Part shown: positions 49,194 to 60,804 of the stretch, in pieces
Position numbering within the stretch: the first letter of the stretch is position 1
How the letters are laid out: each line of letters starts with the position of its first letter
Assembly: GCF_037975245.1 (NCBI RefSeq)
Contig: NC_092580.1
Location: 855,001 to 919,000 of the forward strand
DNA: 64,000 nt
Reading direction: 5' to 3'
Source of the DNA: Apostichopus japonicus
Taxonomy: Eukaryota > Echinodermata > Holothuroidea > Aspidochirotida > Stichopodidae
The notes under the pieces: generated by a model
What the model was told of the DNA's origin: nothing
What the model saw: only the letters and a program-made list of their open reading frames with translations
Database searches by the model: none
Position numbers and translations under genes: made by a program

Positions 49194-49931
49194 GTATGTT
49201 GACCTTTTTTCTGTTTCATTTCTATGTGTAATCATATGAAACTTTCTGACAGTGGCACAATAACCAAGATCAACTTCTAATTTTATCCTGTCTAGTGCAA
49301 CGATAAACAGCATATTTGCAGTTAATAAAATTAATAATCAAATTAAAATAAGACAAGGCTACATGTGTAGAATATTTCTTGTTTAGGCCTAAACTTATAA
49401 GGTTACTACAGTTAAGCTTATTCTTATGGGTGCATGGGGCAATACCTATGTTTGGTAATTATTTGGACATTCAGTACTTGGATTAGTTTCCTAGTTTTAC
49501 CTAGTCAAACTTCACGTTCAAGTCTGACGTTTCTCTTACCGTACTACAGAGATTTTACTTACCATTGAAATAGCGTTATAAAAATGCAAAACATTTGAGT
49601 GTTGGGCATGCAGGGTTTAATGTGATTACATTTCTGTTTTTCATATGTGGTTATATGCAATGGCCAAATTTTTTATCATTTTAATAATTATTACAGGGGG
49701 GGAGGGCTAGTAAGGTTATATATAAACTTTGTGACATGTTGTAAGACATGTGTAAACATGCTTGCTTGCAAAAAAAGTGGGGTCTAAAGCCACCCATCTC
49801 TCCCTCGCGTTGCGACGTCCATTATGCACTGAATATTATATATTATATTTTCCGTTTCTGGTGGGTGGTTATTGTGCCAATGTATATTTGTGCCCTATCA
49901 TTATTAATTATTTCTATTTGTTTTATGTTCA

Positions 49932-50092
49932 GAGTACATTCACAGTATGTGTGGCAGAAACCAGTGGACAGAGCCACAGCCACAAGCGATGAACAAACGG
50001 TTTGCATACAAGTGCATGAATGCTACAAGAAAGATACATGAAATTGAAGAAGCTGTATTTTATTTTTGTTTTGTTTTGTAATTTTATAGTCG
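49932..50092 (+). CDS. Possible downstream exon, unrecognised
   Basis: Acceptor TTTATGTTCAG at 49931 is followed by a frame open to TAA near 50092 (SMCGRNQWTEPQPQAMNKRF, then KIHEIEEA), and another frame ends at TGA near 50041. Either could continue the exon at 48974. No family recognised; low confidence. Confidence 0.25.
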
Positions 50093-50194
50093 TTGCATAA
50101 AAAAGGAGACTTCAGAATTCTGGTTATTCTCATTATTTGTTTGGAGAGTTTTAATCAATAACTAGGACAACAAGCTGGCCAAATTCCTAACTCT

Positions 50195-50630
50195 CCTTAC
50201 AATGGAACTGATTAGCATACAAGTATTCAATAAGTATTTGAGTAAGTATTCAAAAACCTGTTAAGCCTTCATAAAATAACTAATTAGCATACAAGTATTC
50301 GAATACTAGCGAATAAGTATTCGAGTAACTATAAGTATTCGTCAGAGCCAAATTATTTAAATGAGCGAATACTTATATGTAAATGAGCTAAGTATTCAAA
50401 TAGCTATTCCAAATCTACTCGAATACCTATTCGAATACCTATTTGAATACCTAACAGGTATTCGAATACTTCACTCATTTACATATTTTGGCTCTGAGGA
50501 AGGCTTATAGTTATTCATATTAGTATTGGAATACTTATTTTGTACTGTGTGTTATATGGTAAATTTTCTGAATACTGAGGAAATCTTTGAATACTTTTTG
50601 AATACTTATCGAATATATTTGTGTAAGGTA
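50195..50630. mobile_element. Palindrome-rich foldback-like repeat
   Basis: Many copies of AAGTATTC, GAATACTT and the palindrome GTATTCGAATAC. An inner inverted pair, CAGAGCCAAATTATTTAAAT at about 50344 and its inverse ending TTTTGGCTCTG near 50498, encloses the array. The outer text CCTTACA (left) and TGTAAGG (right) is also inverted. No target duplication could be fixed. No coding. Confidence 0.55.
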
Positions 50631-50639
50631 AGGGTGGCT

Positions 50640-51800
50640 TTATTAGAAAGCAGATAATCCGCTTTGTAACGACCATTATTTGTTACCCAGACTCGACAAA
50701 AAAAACCACACACACACCGATTGATAAAATTGTAGGTTGACAAAACCCAGACAACCAGCTCTTGATGCTGCAGGGAGAAGAGAGGACCAAGTACTCCCAT
50801 TCCTGCCCATCAACACCCCCCACTTCCCCCACCACTTGTAATCCCAACCCACTAGTAAAGTGTGTTGCTGAACCTTCAAGACAAACAAATAGAAAACTCA
50901 ATTATGACTTTCATAAAAGATCTCTAAGTGAGATTTTTCCCACAGTTTCAACTGGTAGCTTTTCTAAGGATTTACAGTAGCCAAAAGACCCTGGATTCCA
51001 AGGTCAATAATGAAACACATCTCCCAGGTGGGTAACCTTGCCCTTGGGGTCAGACATCAAAAAGAATATTATGGGAATTTTATCAATGAATGTCAACATT
51101 ATTAGTGCCCATACATGTTAGAAAGCAAACATCTCCCTACTATGCCTTAATCTAAATCCATAAATCCGATTTGGAGTCGGCAAGTCGCATCAAGACTAGC
51201 AATTATTCCAGTCAAACATACTTCTTCAACCGCTGTTCTTTTCGTTTCATGGAGCAGGCTTTGCTATTGCAGGTGACTTTCTGCTGTTACTCAGAGCCTA
51301 GTTTGACTCGGAGAAAAGCAAACAAAAGTTTGTACAGAAGCAGAATCTTCAGAGGTGGAGAGAGTTAGAAGAGTGTAATGACTACATATTGATACAGAAG
51401 TAGACTACGCTAATGGCAAAATCAAGTTCCGTGTAGGCTAGGAGATACAATCATTCCCAAGACAATCAAAATTCCAAATTGATTATATTGTTTGGAACAG
51501 TTTGAAAATTTCAGATAACTTTTCTCAGAGGAGAGGGTCATAACAAAGATTAACTCAATCCATACCATTTACTTTGTGTTTGGAGTTGACTAATCTTGTC
51601 CATTTTCATCCCTCAACCCCCTTACCCCATTCCCGGCTCTTTAGAAAACAGCTTAAAAAAGGAAAACTCTGTAAATTTCACAGGTCTCGAAAATATTCTG
51701 AAATGGAGGAGAATGAACAAACTGTAATATAACCAGAGAACATTTGGCCTCACACTGCTAAGTTTTACAAGCAATCCGACCACGTTGGACCAAGTCCAGC
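50640..51800. other. No supported exon found
   Basis: The missing small adducin exon should lie in 47722-51811, but I could not pick it out. Minus-strand overlapping frames at 50606-50901 are low in family signal. Confidence 0.35.
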
Positions 51801-51811
51801 TAATTCTTTAC

Positions 51812-52040
51812 CTGTATCTCGCATGCTGCTACACAGTTGAGGGATAGGAAGTACGCCTCCTCTATGGACCCACCACAGCAGACGATACCATGGTTATGCA
51901 AGAATAGGATCTTGTTTTTGATGATTTGATCCTCCTGTTCCTCCTCGACCACGATCCCCGTGTAGTCATAGTGTAGAGATCTCACCACAAATCAAGGCTT
52001 CTTGACTCATCGACAAAAGGCCACACTTCATAGTTGAGAC
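51812..52040 (-). CDS. Adducin aldolase-II-like domain exon, frameshifted
   Basis: Acceptor TTTGAATCTTGACAG and donor CAG then GTAAAG. The first part reads VSTMKCGLLSMSQEAL.CGEIS, matching human VSAMKCGLLPISPEALSLGEV; the second, one frame over, reads HYDYTGIVVEEEQED, ILFLHNHGIVCCGGSIEEAY and CVAACEIQ, matching the class-II aldolase-like head domain of adducin. The shift is a single extra A near 51980. The exon is 229 bases; without it, it would be 228, exactly 76 codons. The head domain lacks aldolase activity in known adducins and mediates oligomerisation. Confidence 0.85.
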
Positions 52041-52388
52041 CTGTCAAGATTCAAAGCAAAAAATTCAAAATCCTCCATATTCTATGACATCTTTGCTTTT
52101 AAAGATTTGCTTTGGTCAACAACTTGCAGGAAGGGTAATGCTAGGCAAACATATTGAATATTCAAAGAACATTTAAAAATCCTCCATAATCTATGACATC
52201 ATTGCTTTTAAGGTAGTTTTTTTTTTTTGTGGTCAGCAAATTTATAAAGCCAACTGGGTATTAATCAAAACAAATCGAAATGTGACAAGTCAAGCTAAAG
52301 ATGTTAAAGAAAATGATCAAAATCCAAGTAAAGAAAAAAGGAACCTGCTCTAAGAATCATGAAAGTAATTATAAAGGTGGATACTCAC

Positions 52389-52415
52389 AGCAGCGGCTGC
52401 CGAAGTGTGCACATG
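52389..52415 (-). pseudogene. Adducin exon remnant (nine codons)
   Basis: HVHTSAAAA followed by donor GTGAGT, matching the human HIHTPAGAA segment directly before VSAMKCG. The codon just upstream is TAA and no acceptor stands at its 5' side, so only the 3' end of this exon remains. The phase to the exon at 52040 is correct. Confidence 0.6.
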
Positions 52416-52419
52416 TTAA

Positions 52420-53700
52420 ATGCATTTAGTACCTGGTCTGGATTTATTATTACTATTGCTTTCGCAGACTTTTAACTTTGAACACTATCTATCAATATGT
52501 AGCAACTGCTTTGAAGTTGATGAGAAAAACATCTTTTGGCCGAGAAGCATCCAACATTGGGGTTATTCCACTCATCTCCAGAAGTTATCTGTTGATCCAA
52601 AAAAAATCCCTTAGTTCATTTTTGCCTTTAAATAAAACAGTGAGTGACTTAATTATTTAGATTACACAAAAGAAGGCAAAACTATATCAAGAAAGACAAT
52701 TGATCAAGTTAGCCATTAGCTAGCATTTGAAAGCAGTAGAGAAGACCAGCATATGCAGAGAAGTCTCCTAGATAATTGAAGCAAACACTGTTGTTCTATA
52801 ACTCTATAAACACTACCTGGCAATTGATTGGACATTGTTTATATGTAAAGGATTGGGTGGTTAGAGGAGTCTGGTTGCGACATCCAAGGGGGGGGGGGGG
52901 GGGAGATATAGTATGGCAAGGGAAGGCAGAACTCAGTTTTTCTCTTTAAGCGCTGGTATTTTGTTCCCCACTAGCAAGCTCTACATCAAAAAATAGGAGG
53001 AAAAGGAAAACAAATGTGTAATAAACAATGCTTGATAAAATCATAAACTAGCTTTTAAATGTTGGAACACTCCTTTAATGCTCAGAAAATATTAAAGAGT
53101 GAATGGCTTCTTTAATATTAAGGAGTAGAAGGCTCTTTTAAATGCTTATGCCATGCAACCCACAATGCTTCTCATGTCAAAAATTAACCTTCTATTCTAA
53201 AAATCATGGCTATAACCGACATATGATAAAAAAAAATAAGATATAAAATCTTAAATTTGTCCAAAATCCATAACTATCTAAAAAAATATTTGCTTTGTCA
53301 ATAGATGATAGCTAAAGGGAATCAATACAGCTTATTTATTACAACTCTAAGTGTGCATATGACCAACTAAACCCAATGCCATGGAATACTATTATGTACC
53401 AACGCCAACAACAATATGAACACAACAGTTACCTTTATCATACACATGGACACGGCCATCTTATACTACAAAAACTTGTGATAAAACTGAGGGCGTACTG
53501 GCAAATACTGCAGAATATGTACAACCTATCTAGCCTTATGCTGTCTACCAACAGAAATCACCTACAACATAAAAATGATTCAAATGCAAGCAAATATGAA
53601 TACTTGTAACGTCTTCTGTCACATACTGAAATAATTATTGGATCTAGTACAGTAGTAGCAGGCATATCACATAATATAATACATGCTTGGACCTAAGATG
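52420..53700. other. No supported gene
   Basis: AT-rich intron-like sequence. A poly-G run lies near 52889-52904. No upstream adducin exon was recognised. Confidence 0.45.
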
Positions 53701-53725
53701 TTTAAAAAGTGAGGAACAAACTTAC

Positions 53726-53806
53726 CTGATTGTACCTGGTCTCCATAGCTGCCCTCAGCATACACTGCAAACGTACATTTTCTGCAACACCTAACTTCAC
53801 GTCAAA
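53726..53806 (-). CDS. Unrecognised internal exon
   Basis: 81 bases, 27 codons, phase 0 both ends, flanked by TTTTTTTGTAG and GTAAGT, both strong signals. It encodes FDVKLGVAENVRLQCMLRAA then METRYNQ, a helical, non-repetitive stretch. It could belong with the exon at 59450-59601 upstream on the same strand. I do not recognise the family, and it does not look like adducin. Confidence 0.45.
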
Positions 53807-54029
53807 CTACAAAAAAAGCATCATATCAGTCAAAATCTTAGAAAAGTTACAAATGAAACATGTTATTACCTCATAGAGCTTTTGATGATAAACTGACGCA
53901 GGGAAAGTTAATTAAAAATAACAAATTTTTTGGGATATATACATAAATCTTAGGTTTCGTGTATAAACTACATTGTCAATGGTCCTGACCACAAACTTTT
54001 TCAGGTTCCTTACCCGCAACTTCCTGGAG

Positions 54030-54315
54030 TTTTGAAGGCTGAAATTGCAAATAAACTAGTGCATATCCCTACACCAGTTTGAAGGGTCACATTGCAAATA
54101 AATTAATGCATATCCCTACACTAGTTTGGAGGGCTGAAATTGCAAATAAACTAGTGCATATCCCTACACTAGTTTGGAGCGCTGAAATTGCAAATAAACT
54201 ATTGCATATCCCTATACTAGTTTGGAGTGCTGAAATTGCAATTAACTAATGCATATCCCTACACTAGTTTGGAGGGCTGAAATTGCAATTAACTAGTGCA
54301 TATCTCTACATATAA
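54030..54315. repeat. 47-48-bp tandem repeat, about six units
   Basis: Units near 54039, 54086, 54133, 54181, 54229 and 54276 read GCTGAAATTGCAAATAAACT then AGTGCATATCCCTACACTAG. Moderately diverged. Confidence 0.85.
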
Positions 54316-54654
54316 ATAGACCTATCAAAAAGCCCAATCCTTGAGATCAATTTTAAGTTGGTCTGACTTCATGAAGTCAAAAAATTGGATAACCAACCAT
54401 TATTGGATAACCAACCGTCAACCTGTTGACACTGTTCCTTGAGGAGCTCTTATATATTCTACTCTCTAATGATCTCCGAGGTTAAATAGAGTGTGGTTTT
54501 CACTACATCTTGCAAATTGTATTATTTGAGACACTAATTGAGACAACATTTAGCAGAAAATTTTATTTTGTTCCAATTTTGGAATACTTTTTCTGCTGGA
54601 GATCTCGGCAACGACGTCCTGCGACGTTCGTTAGCCTACAAGATTGTTAGTATG

Positions 54655-55265
54655 GATTCTGCGACAGTGGAGAAATTAAAGGAGTGTAGCATCAGAGTTG
54701 CCAACAGTTCATATAAAGATACTGAGATTATGTATGCTATCATGAATGATGTTGGTAGAGATGGAATTGCAAGTTGTGTGAAATCTTTAGGATGCTGGAT
54801 TATCACATTAAAAGCAAAGGAACAAGCTGATCTTATTTTGGACAGTGGACTCCTCGTGAATGGGAATCAGTTTCTACTGGTGTCAACAGAACGTTCCTAA
54901 CTGTTAGTGTTTTCGGAGTACCTTCATTCATACAGGACGAAGATCTAACAGGAAAACTTTGTGAGTATGGGTGTAAAATAAGAGGCGAATGGAAAGGAAA
55001 GACCTTCCCCAGATTCCCAAATATCGGGAACGGAATACGATATGTACAGTTAAAACTACCTGAAGAACACAAGAGCTTGCCTTACGCAATTAGAATTAAC
55101 GGGATTAATATGACCTTAACACACAATGGTCAAACTAAAGTATGCAATTTGTGTTTGGAAAGCGATCACATCAGGAGAAACTGTCCTAACTACAAATGTT
55201 AAGTTTGCGATGTCCAAGGGCACCGGGAAGCTAATTGCCCAAAGGTCAGATGCTTTAAATGCCAA
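54655..55265 (+). pseudogene. LINE ORF1 with zinc knuckles
   Basis: ATG 54655 starts MDSATVEKLKECSIRV and runs to TAA at 54900; the coding sense resumes in another frame and reaches cysteine knuckles near 55140-55260 (CNLCLESDHIRRNC, CDVQGHREANC, CFKC). A TAA lies between the first and second knuckle. Such proteins bind the element RNA. The break positions make this copy inactive. Confidence 0.6.
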
Positions 55266-55889
55266 GAACGTTTGAAGAGTATCGCCATGACAACACAGAC
55301 ACTGGCTCGACCCTAGATACACATGAAAACGAAACACAATATCAGTCTGAGGGATAAGTCACTGGGTCGGTTGAACAGGACGATCACGCTATTCAAGAAG
55401 CTAACGAGGTCAGGGCACAGAAATCCGAACAAAACACGGATTCAACAGCAAAGAAGAACAATAACGCGAAATCCAGACACCCGAGTAATCCTAACCAGGA
55501 GTTAAAGAAAACCCACCAACAACAGCGAACTGAACAAAAGACGACATTGCCAACACAAAAAGTAGTAGAACAACGGAGAACACAACCGGAGACTGGATCT
55601 CAGCGGATGGAGGGGGCAAGCACACAAAGGGGAAACATCCAATCCCACAAAAGGCAAATATCCCTAGACAAGGACGGCTTTCAAACTATCAGACTAAAGA
55701 AGAAAACATTTATTCCTAATCTCAGCAGAGCGAGAAATGTCAGAACAAAGGATTCTTCGGCCGAACCTATGCAAAGATGATGGCGTTCATGTTATACGGT
55801 ACATTTATTTATTTATAGTGATGCAAGCTGCAAAATACCTTGAAACAGGGGAGGAAGCTATCGCATGCAATTACTACGATATTGATTCA

Positions 55890-56560
55890 TACAACAAGAT
55901 GTCTCGCGAACACATATTGTCTTTATTCCACCATAATAGTCGAAGCCTTAACAAAAACTTAGACGACATAACTACATTTACGTCTCTATTGAAGGATTTC
56001 TCTGTCATTGGATTTACCGAAACCTGGCTTACTGCAGATATATCCCCCTTAATCCATATCAATAACTATACGCTTGTTGAAAGGCATCGTCCCGAAAGGA
56101 GAGGTGGTGGTGTTTGTTCATTTTTCAACAAAGATCTAAATTTCAAACTCAGAAACAATATAAGCATTTTCAATGATTCTGTCAATGTTCATAGAGGTTG
56201 ACATAACATCAGCAATGAAAAATTATACCATAGGCGTAATTTATAGGCCTCCAAAAAGTTCACTGCATATTTTTCTGACACACGTAAACAAAATTTTAAC
56301 CCAACTCTCCAATGAACGACATAGTGCGTACATTATGGGTGATTATAATATTGATCTTGCTGACAATATTAAATCTGCTGACTTTTTAAACTTACTATAT
56401 GCCAGTGGATTTTTTCCTACTATTACCAAACCTACCCGTGTGGGTTGCACTTCTGCAACTCTTTTAGATAATGTTACAACCAATGATGACTGCAAACTAA
56501 TAACTGGTATCTTTGTAAGCGATCTCAGTGACCATTATCCAATATTTCTCCAAACTGCCA
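55890..56560 (+). pseudogene. LINE endonuclease domain
   Basis: APE-type signatures in order: HHNSRSLNKNL, IGFTETWL, ERHRPERRGGGVC, then after a frameshift near 56200 IGVIYRPP, AYIMGDYNIDL and SDHYPIF. These are the catalytic E, D-N and S-D-H positions of the exonuclease/endonuclease family used to nick target DNA. All visible catalytic residues are present. Confidence 0.85.
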
Positions 56561-57099
56561 TACACAAAAGTAGACAAAGGGGCCCTATGTATGTAAGGAA
56601 CTACTGCAAGACAAATGTACAGAATTTCTTCTCAACAATCCGAGATGCTTCTTGGGAAAATGTTTCATCCCAAACTGATGCACACATTGCCTATTCTATG
56701 TTTTATAACAATTTCAATGCCATATATAATCAATGCTTTCCTGAGCAATGTGTCACCAAATCTAAGAAACGTCGAAAGAGACACCCGTGGATTACTGCAG
56801 GTATTCTAGTTTCTATCAAAAGAAAAGATAAGCTATTTAAAAGTCATATTAAGAACCCGTCTGGTGTAAATAAAACTATTTATTCTCAATATCGTAATAA
56901 GCTCAATCATGTTATCAAATTTTCTAGAAAATTATATTTCAACAATAAATTTTATAATGCGAGGAGTAACCCAAAAGGCACATGGGATACCATTAACCAA
57001 CTACTCCATAAAGGTCGTAAACAATCATCGTATCCCTCTTCTTTCAAGGATGGTGACAAAGAGATTAACACCGACCATGATATTGCTAATAAAATTTAA

Positions 57100-57976
57100 T
57101 GACTTTTTCGTCAATCTGGGGCCATCACTGGCAAGTAAAATCAACCACAAACGTAAATCACAGGAATCTGTTAACATTGATGTTAACACTCATTCCATGT
57201 TTTCTCATCCTGTCAGTGAGGAGGAGTTGTTAAAAACAGCAACCTCTTGCATGAAACCTGATAAAGCAGCTGGATACGATGATTTTAAGCCTGGCATTGT
57301 AAGGCAAGTTATCTTATTTATTACCAAACCATTAACCCATATTTGCAATTTGTCGTTCAGTACCGGTATTTTCCCTGATATGCTAAAAATTGCCAAGGTC
57401 ATCCTTGTCTTTAAGAAAGGGGATTCAGAAAACTTTGAAAATTATCAACCTATATCACTATTATCATGTTTTTCCAAAATAGTTGAAAGGCTTCTGTATA
57501 ATCGTATTTTTAACTTTATTTCAAAATATAACATTTTATGCCAGAAACAGTATGGATTCCATCCTGAACACTCCACTGAGCTAGCACTAGCTGATGCCAT
57601 TGACAATTTGTATAGTAATCTTGACAAGAATAGTACCTGTGTCGGGGTTTTCCTGGACCTCTCAAAGGCCTTTGACACAATAGACCACACAATTCTGCTT
57701 AATACATTACACTGTTACGGCATAAGAGGAACCCCCCTAAAATGGATCAACAGTTACTTAGCAAACCGCTACCAATATACATCCTACAAAAATGCTCATT
57801 CCCAACCGGAGAGAATTCAATGTGGTGTGCCACAAGGCTCTATACTTGGTCCATTGCTTTTTATCCTATATGTTAATGACATTACCAATGTTCCTGATAA
57901 AGTTAAAGTTGTTTTGTTTGCTGACGACACAAATATTTTCTTCGTATCACAATCGAGAACTTTATTTCATATTTAA
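57100..57976 (+). CDS. LINE reverse transcriptase, uninterrupted core
   Basis: The open frame from 56909 covers the fingers and palm without a stop until TAA at 57974-57976. Motifs are KPDKAAGYDDF, IAKVILVFKKGD, NYQPISLLSCFSKIVERL, QYGFHPEHSTELAL, FLDLSKAFDTIDH, CGVPQGSILGPLLFILYVND and the catalytic VLFADDTNIF (FADD). The thumb follows in the same frame after the TAA (LDKFSDWFAGNKLSLNIDKT). The usual first box has Q in NYQPIS where R is common. It would copy RNA into DNA at the nicked target. Confidence 0.9.
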
Positions 57977-58909
57977 GTATCAACTGAATTAGACAAGTTC
58001 AGCGACTGGTTCGCTGGCAACAAATTATCATTGAATATTGATAAAACAAACTATATAGTTTTTAATACTTATAAAAATTTTACATGGAATGCTGATATTA
58101 CTATGGGTGGTAAAAGACTACAACAAGTCAATAGTACTAGATTTTTAGGCATATATATATATCATGAACTTAAATGGTGTGACCACATTACAACTGTCTG
58201 TAAAAAAGTTGCAAAAAACACCAGTGTTTTAGCTAAGCTTAAGCATTATCTGCCACACACATATTAAAGATTCTCTATCAGACATTAGTCCAGCCACATA
58301 TTACGTATTGTTGTAACATATGGTCTGGTACTAGATATACCAATCTGAATCCCATTTGTATTACACAGAAGAAAGCAGTCCGCCATATAACACATGCCAA
58401 ACCAGAGGGACCACACAAATCCTCTTTTTAAGCGTTCTAAGTTGTTAAAAGCTGATGACATTATTAGGGTTAACCTTGCTACATTTGCTTATAAGGCCTG
58501 GAATGGACTGTTACCAAATGCTTTTAATGACTACTTAATATGTAACAGTGATATTCATCATTACAATACCAGATCTTCAGGCAATGCACATTATAACAGG
58601 TATAATTCTACAATGGGGATGTTATCACTGAGGGCACGTACAATCAAAACTTGGAATTCTCTATCAGGAAATATTACAAATAAACCTTCTGCAAAATCAT
58701 TCAGAAGAAACTTTATTCAAAAAATTATTGCATCTTATTAATTGAACATGTTCATTTTTTCTTATATATTTAGTTCACTTTTTCCTTTTCTTAACAGGGA
58801 GTCCTCTACTTTGTTAAGCCATCTGAAGATTTTTTAGAGGACTTCCTATCACATTGTATATATTCACGTGATAAAACAAATAAATCAAATCAAATCAAAT
58901 TTGTGAATA

Positions 58910-59445
58910 GGACTGCATAATGCAATTTTAGCCTAGTATGTTAATTATTTAATGTCTATTCTCCTCAAGATGAGCTTCATTCTCAAAAGTTATACCTGAA
59001 CTTACATTTTATGCCTATGTTTGCTAGCTGGGTCATCTACTTGGTTAATTTCAGTGGAACAGGTGCCCCCAATGTTTCTTCTCCTCTTTTCTGCTTGCAT
59101 GTGTTCCTCTCATTCCTTAATTTGTCCATCAACTTCATGCTCCAGTACTCCTGTTTCAAAAGGAATTATAAATAATATCGAATGCTCTATGTTCACATAC
59201 TAGGTAATCACCAATCAAAATAAATCCCATTCCAACCCCATAGCTTCACACACACACACATCTAATCAAATACAAACACATGCTGTTTGAAAGCCGTTAT
59301 TTCCTATTCACAGTTGGTTTGGTCTACCAAACACTCTGAAATTCTCTACAAAGACAACGATGCACAGAGCTGACCTTGGCAACCTAGCATAAGGAATTAT
59401 ATTTTACCCAGCCCAGACACAATAGCATGTGCATATCAACATTAC
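58910..59445. other. No supported gene
   Basis: AT-rich sequence with a short CA repeat near 59249-59260. Nothing recognisable. Confidence 0.45.
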
Positions 59446-59449
59446 TTAC

Positions 59450-59601
59450 TACAGGATGAGCTCCAGGTATATGGCTGCCTTTCCCAGGAACGGGTACCCC
59501 CGCTGCCTCTGAGTAGTGGGCAGTTTAAGTGCAGCTCGTAGATTGCTCAACAGCATGTCTCTTCCCAGTCCTGCTGTCAGTACACTACAACCAGTTTGTA
59601 C
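59450..59601 (-). CDS. Unrecognised internal exon
   Basis: 152 bases between ATTACCTGTAG and GTAAGT, starting in phase 0. It encodes VQTGCSVLTAGLGRDMLL, then KLPTTQRQRGYPFLGK and AAIYLELIL, and ends after two bases of a codon. Strong splice signals and high coding character (GC-rich third positions compared with flanks) support it. It may be upstream of the exon at 53726. I do not recognise the protein. Confidence 0.5.
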
Positions 59602-59678
59602 CTACAGGTAATGAAAGAAATTAATGAAACATAACATGGCACAAAAGAGGGGTATAATTAAGAAGACACTGCAACTGC

Positions 59679-60200
59679 ATGGCCTCTCCAAAGACTTTCC
59701 AATTCAGGCAGAATATGATCATATCACAACCCTCTGAGTATAATGCAAGAAGTAAGACTCCATTTGCTCCAGCAAGCCAATGCAGAGATGTAATAGTTGC
59801 GAATGTCACCATGGATACATTTGTTATTGATTACCATCACAGTAACAAGTTGTGCTTAATGGGTGAAATGAAAAGAAGAAGGGATCACAAGGTACAATGT
59901 CCAGGCAATGAGAGCTGTTCAGCAAAGATGCCCTATTTCGGAGATCATGAACAAAATGGTGGAAAGATTTGTGAATCCAAATTACTTACAGCTAAGAATC
60001 CACTAACGGTCAAGTGTCTCACAACTGATGCTGATGGCAAGGCATGTAAAGGGTTCAGTAGTACAATGGCTGTAACTACTCATTCTGAAAGTGAACTTAA
60101 CCTGTTAGATCAAGTTCACCTACTCAAGTCACTCCGCAGAGCACTGACTATATTAAAGCAGTATTCTCCTCTATGTTCCTGCAAAAACTGTGACTAAGAA
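59679..60200 (+). pseudogene. Transposon-type ORF, 5' part
   Basis: Open for 172 codons, with landmarks VIDYHHSNKLC, KVQCPGNESCSAKMP, PLTVKCLTTDADGKACKGF and HLLKSLRRAL. The pattern NKLC...C..H/N..C.A followed by a TTDxD...GF motif recalls a group of repeated, transposase-like invertebrate proteins; the TTDAD may be part of a DDE-type core. I cannot name the superfamily. The frame breaks near 60150-60200, and a LINE fragment follows at once. Confidence 0.4.
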
Positions 60201-60204
60201 GCAC

Positions 60205-60800
60205 TTGACAATCTTATAAATACCTGGGAGAAACCATCACTGATAAATTGGAGTGGGATGAACATGTAAAACGTACTCTAGCAAAAACTAATCAGCGTAT
60301 GTTCCTATTACAGAAGCTTAATTTATTCAGACTAGACCAACTCTCATTTCTCTATTCTATATTAAAATCGGCAATCAAGACCACCATTACATTCTGTTTA
60401 GCAGCGTGGGGTGAAAATACTACTGCTAGAGACATGACCAAGTTAAATAGACTAGTTTCTAAAGCAAGGAAAGTTTGTCGGTCACATTACCTCAGTTCAG
60501 TAGATGAGTTGCTTGTCAGAGTATCACAGAGTAATATGAAGTCAATCATGTCATCCCAACATCCTCTGGGGCATCGGGTAGATTACAGCAATCAAACGGG
60601 CAGACTAATTGTCATGAGATGCTGAACCGAGAGATACAGGCGTTCTTTCTTGCAAAGGGCTCTTCTCAATCTTGCCAATGAATTATGTAGGAAATAGGCC
60701 AAATATATGTGTCAGAACATGGACTTAGTAGTCTTAATTTTTCGTTTTAAGAATCAGATTTTTATGTATTTATGAATGTCAATTTTTATGGTCAATAAAG
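60205..60800 (+). mobile_element. 5'-truncated LINE fragment
   Basis: Begins within the RT C-terminus: YKYLGETITDKLEWDEHVKR, then QRMFLLQKLNLFRLD, FCLAAWGENTTARD and LVSKARKV, which is the usual YLG...WDEHV order downstream of RT. It ends with RYRRSF-like codons after a stop and a tail near 60795. Only the 3' end was inserted, typical of incomplete reverse transcription. It appears to split the transposon-type ORF. Confidence 0.75.
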
Positions 60801-60804
60801 ATCC

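Larger units (their letters stand above)
54538..58902 (+). mobile_element. Nearly full-length LINE (CR1/L2/Daphne-like)
   Basis: Order on plus: an RNA-binding ORF1 with zinc knuckles (54538-55265), a basic linker (55323-55780), APE-type endonuclease (about 55890-56560), reverse transcriptase (about 57100-57960), a C-terminal region (58000-58741) and a tail of ATCAA repeats (58873-58902). Breaks are few: frameshifts near 54900 and 56200, a stop in the knuckle region, TAA at 57974-57976 and shifts near 58270-58390. The microsatellite tail is typical of CR1-like clades. The 5' boundary is not defined. This is the youngest-looking LINE in the window. Confidence 0.85.
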
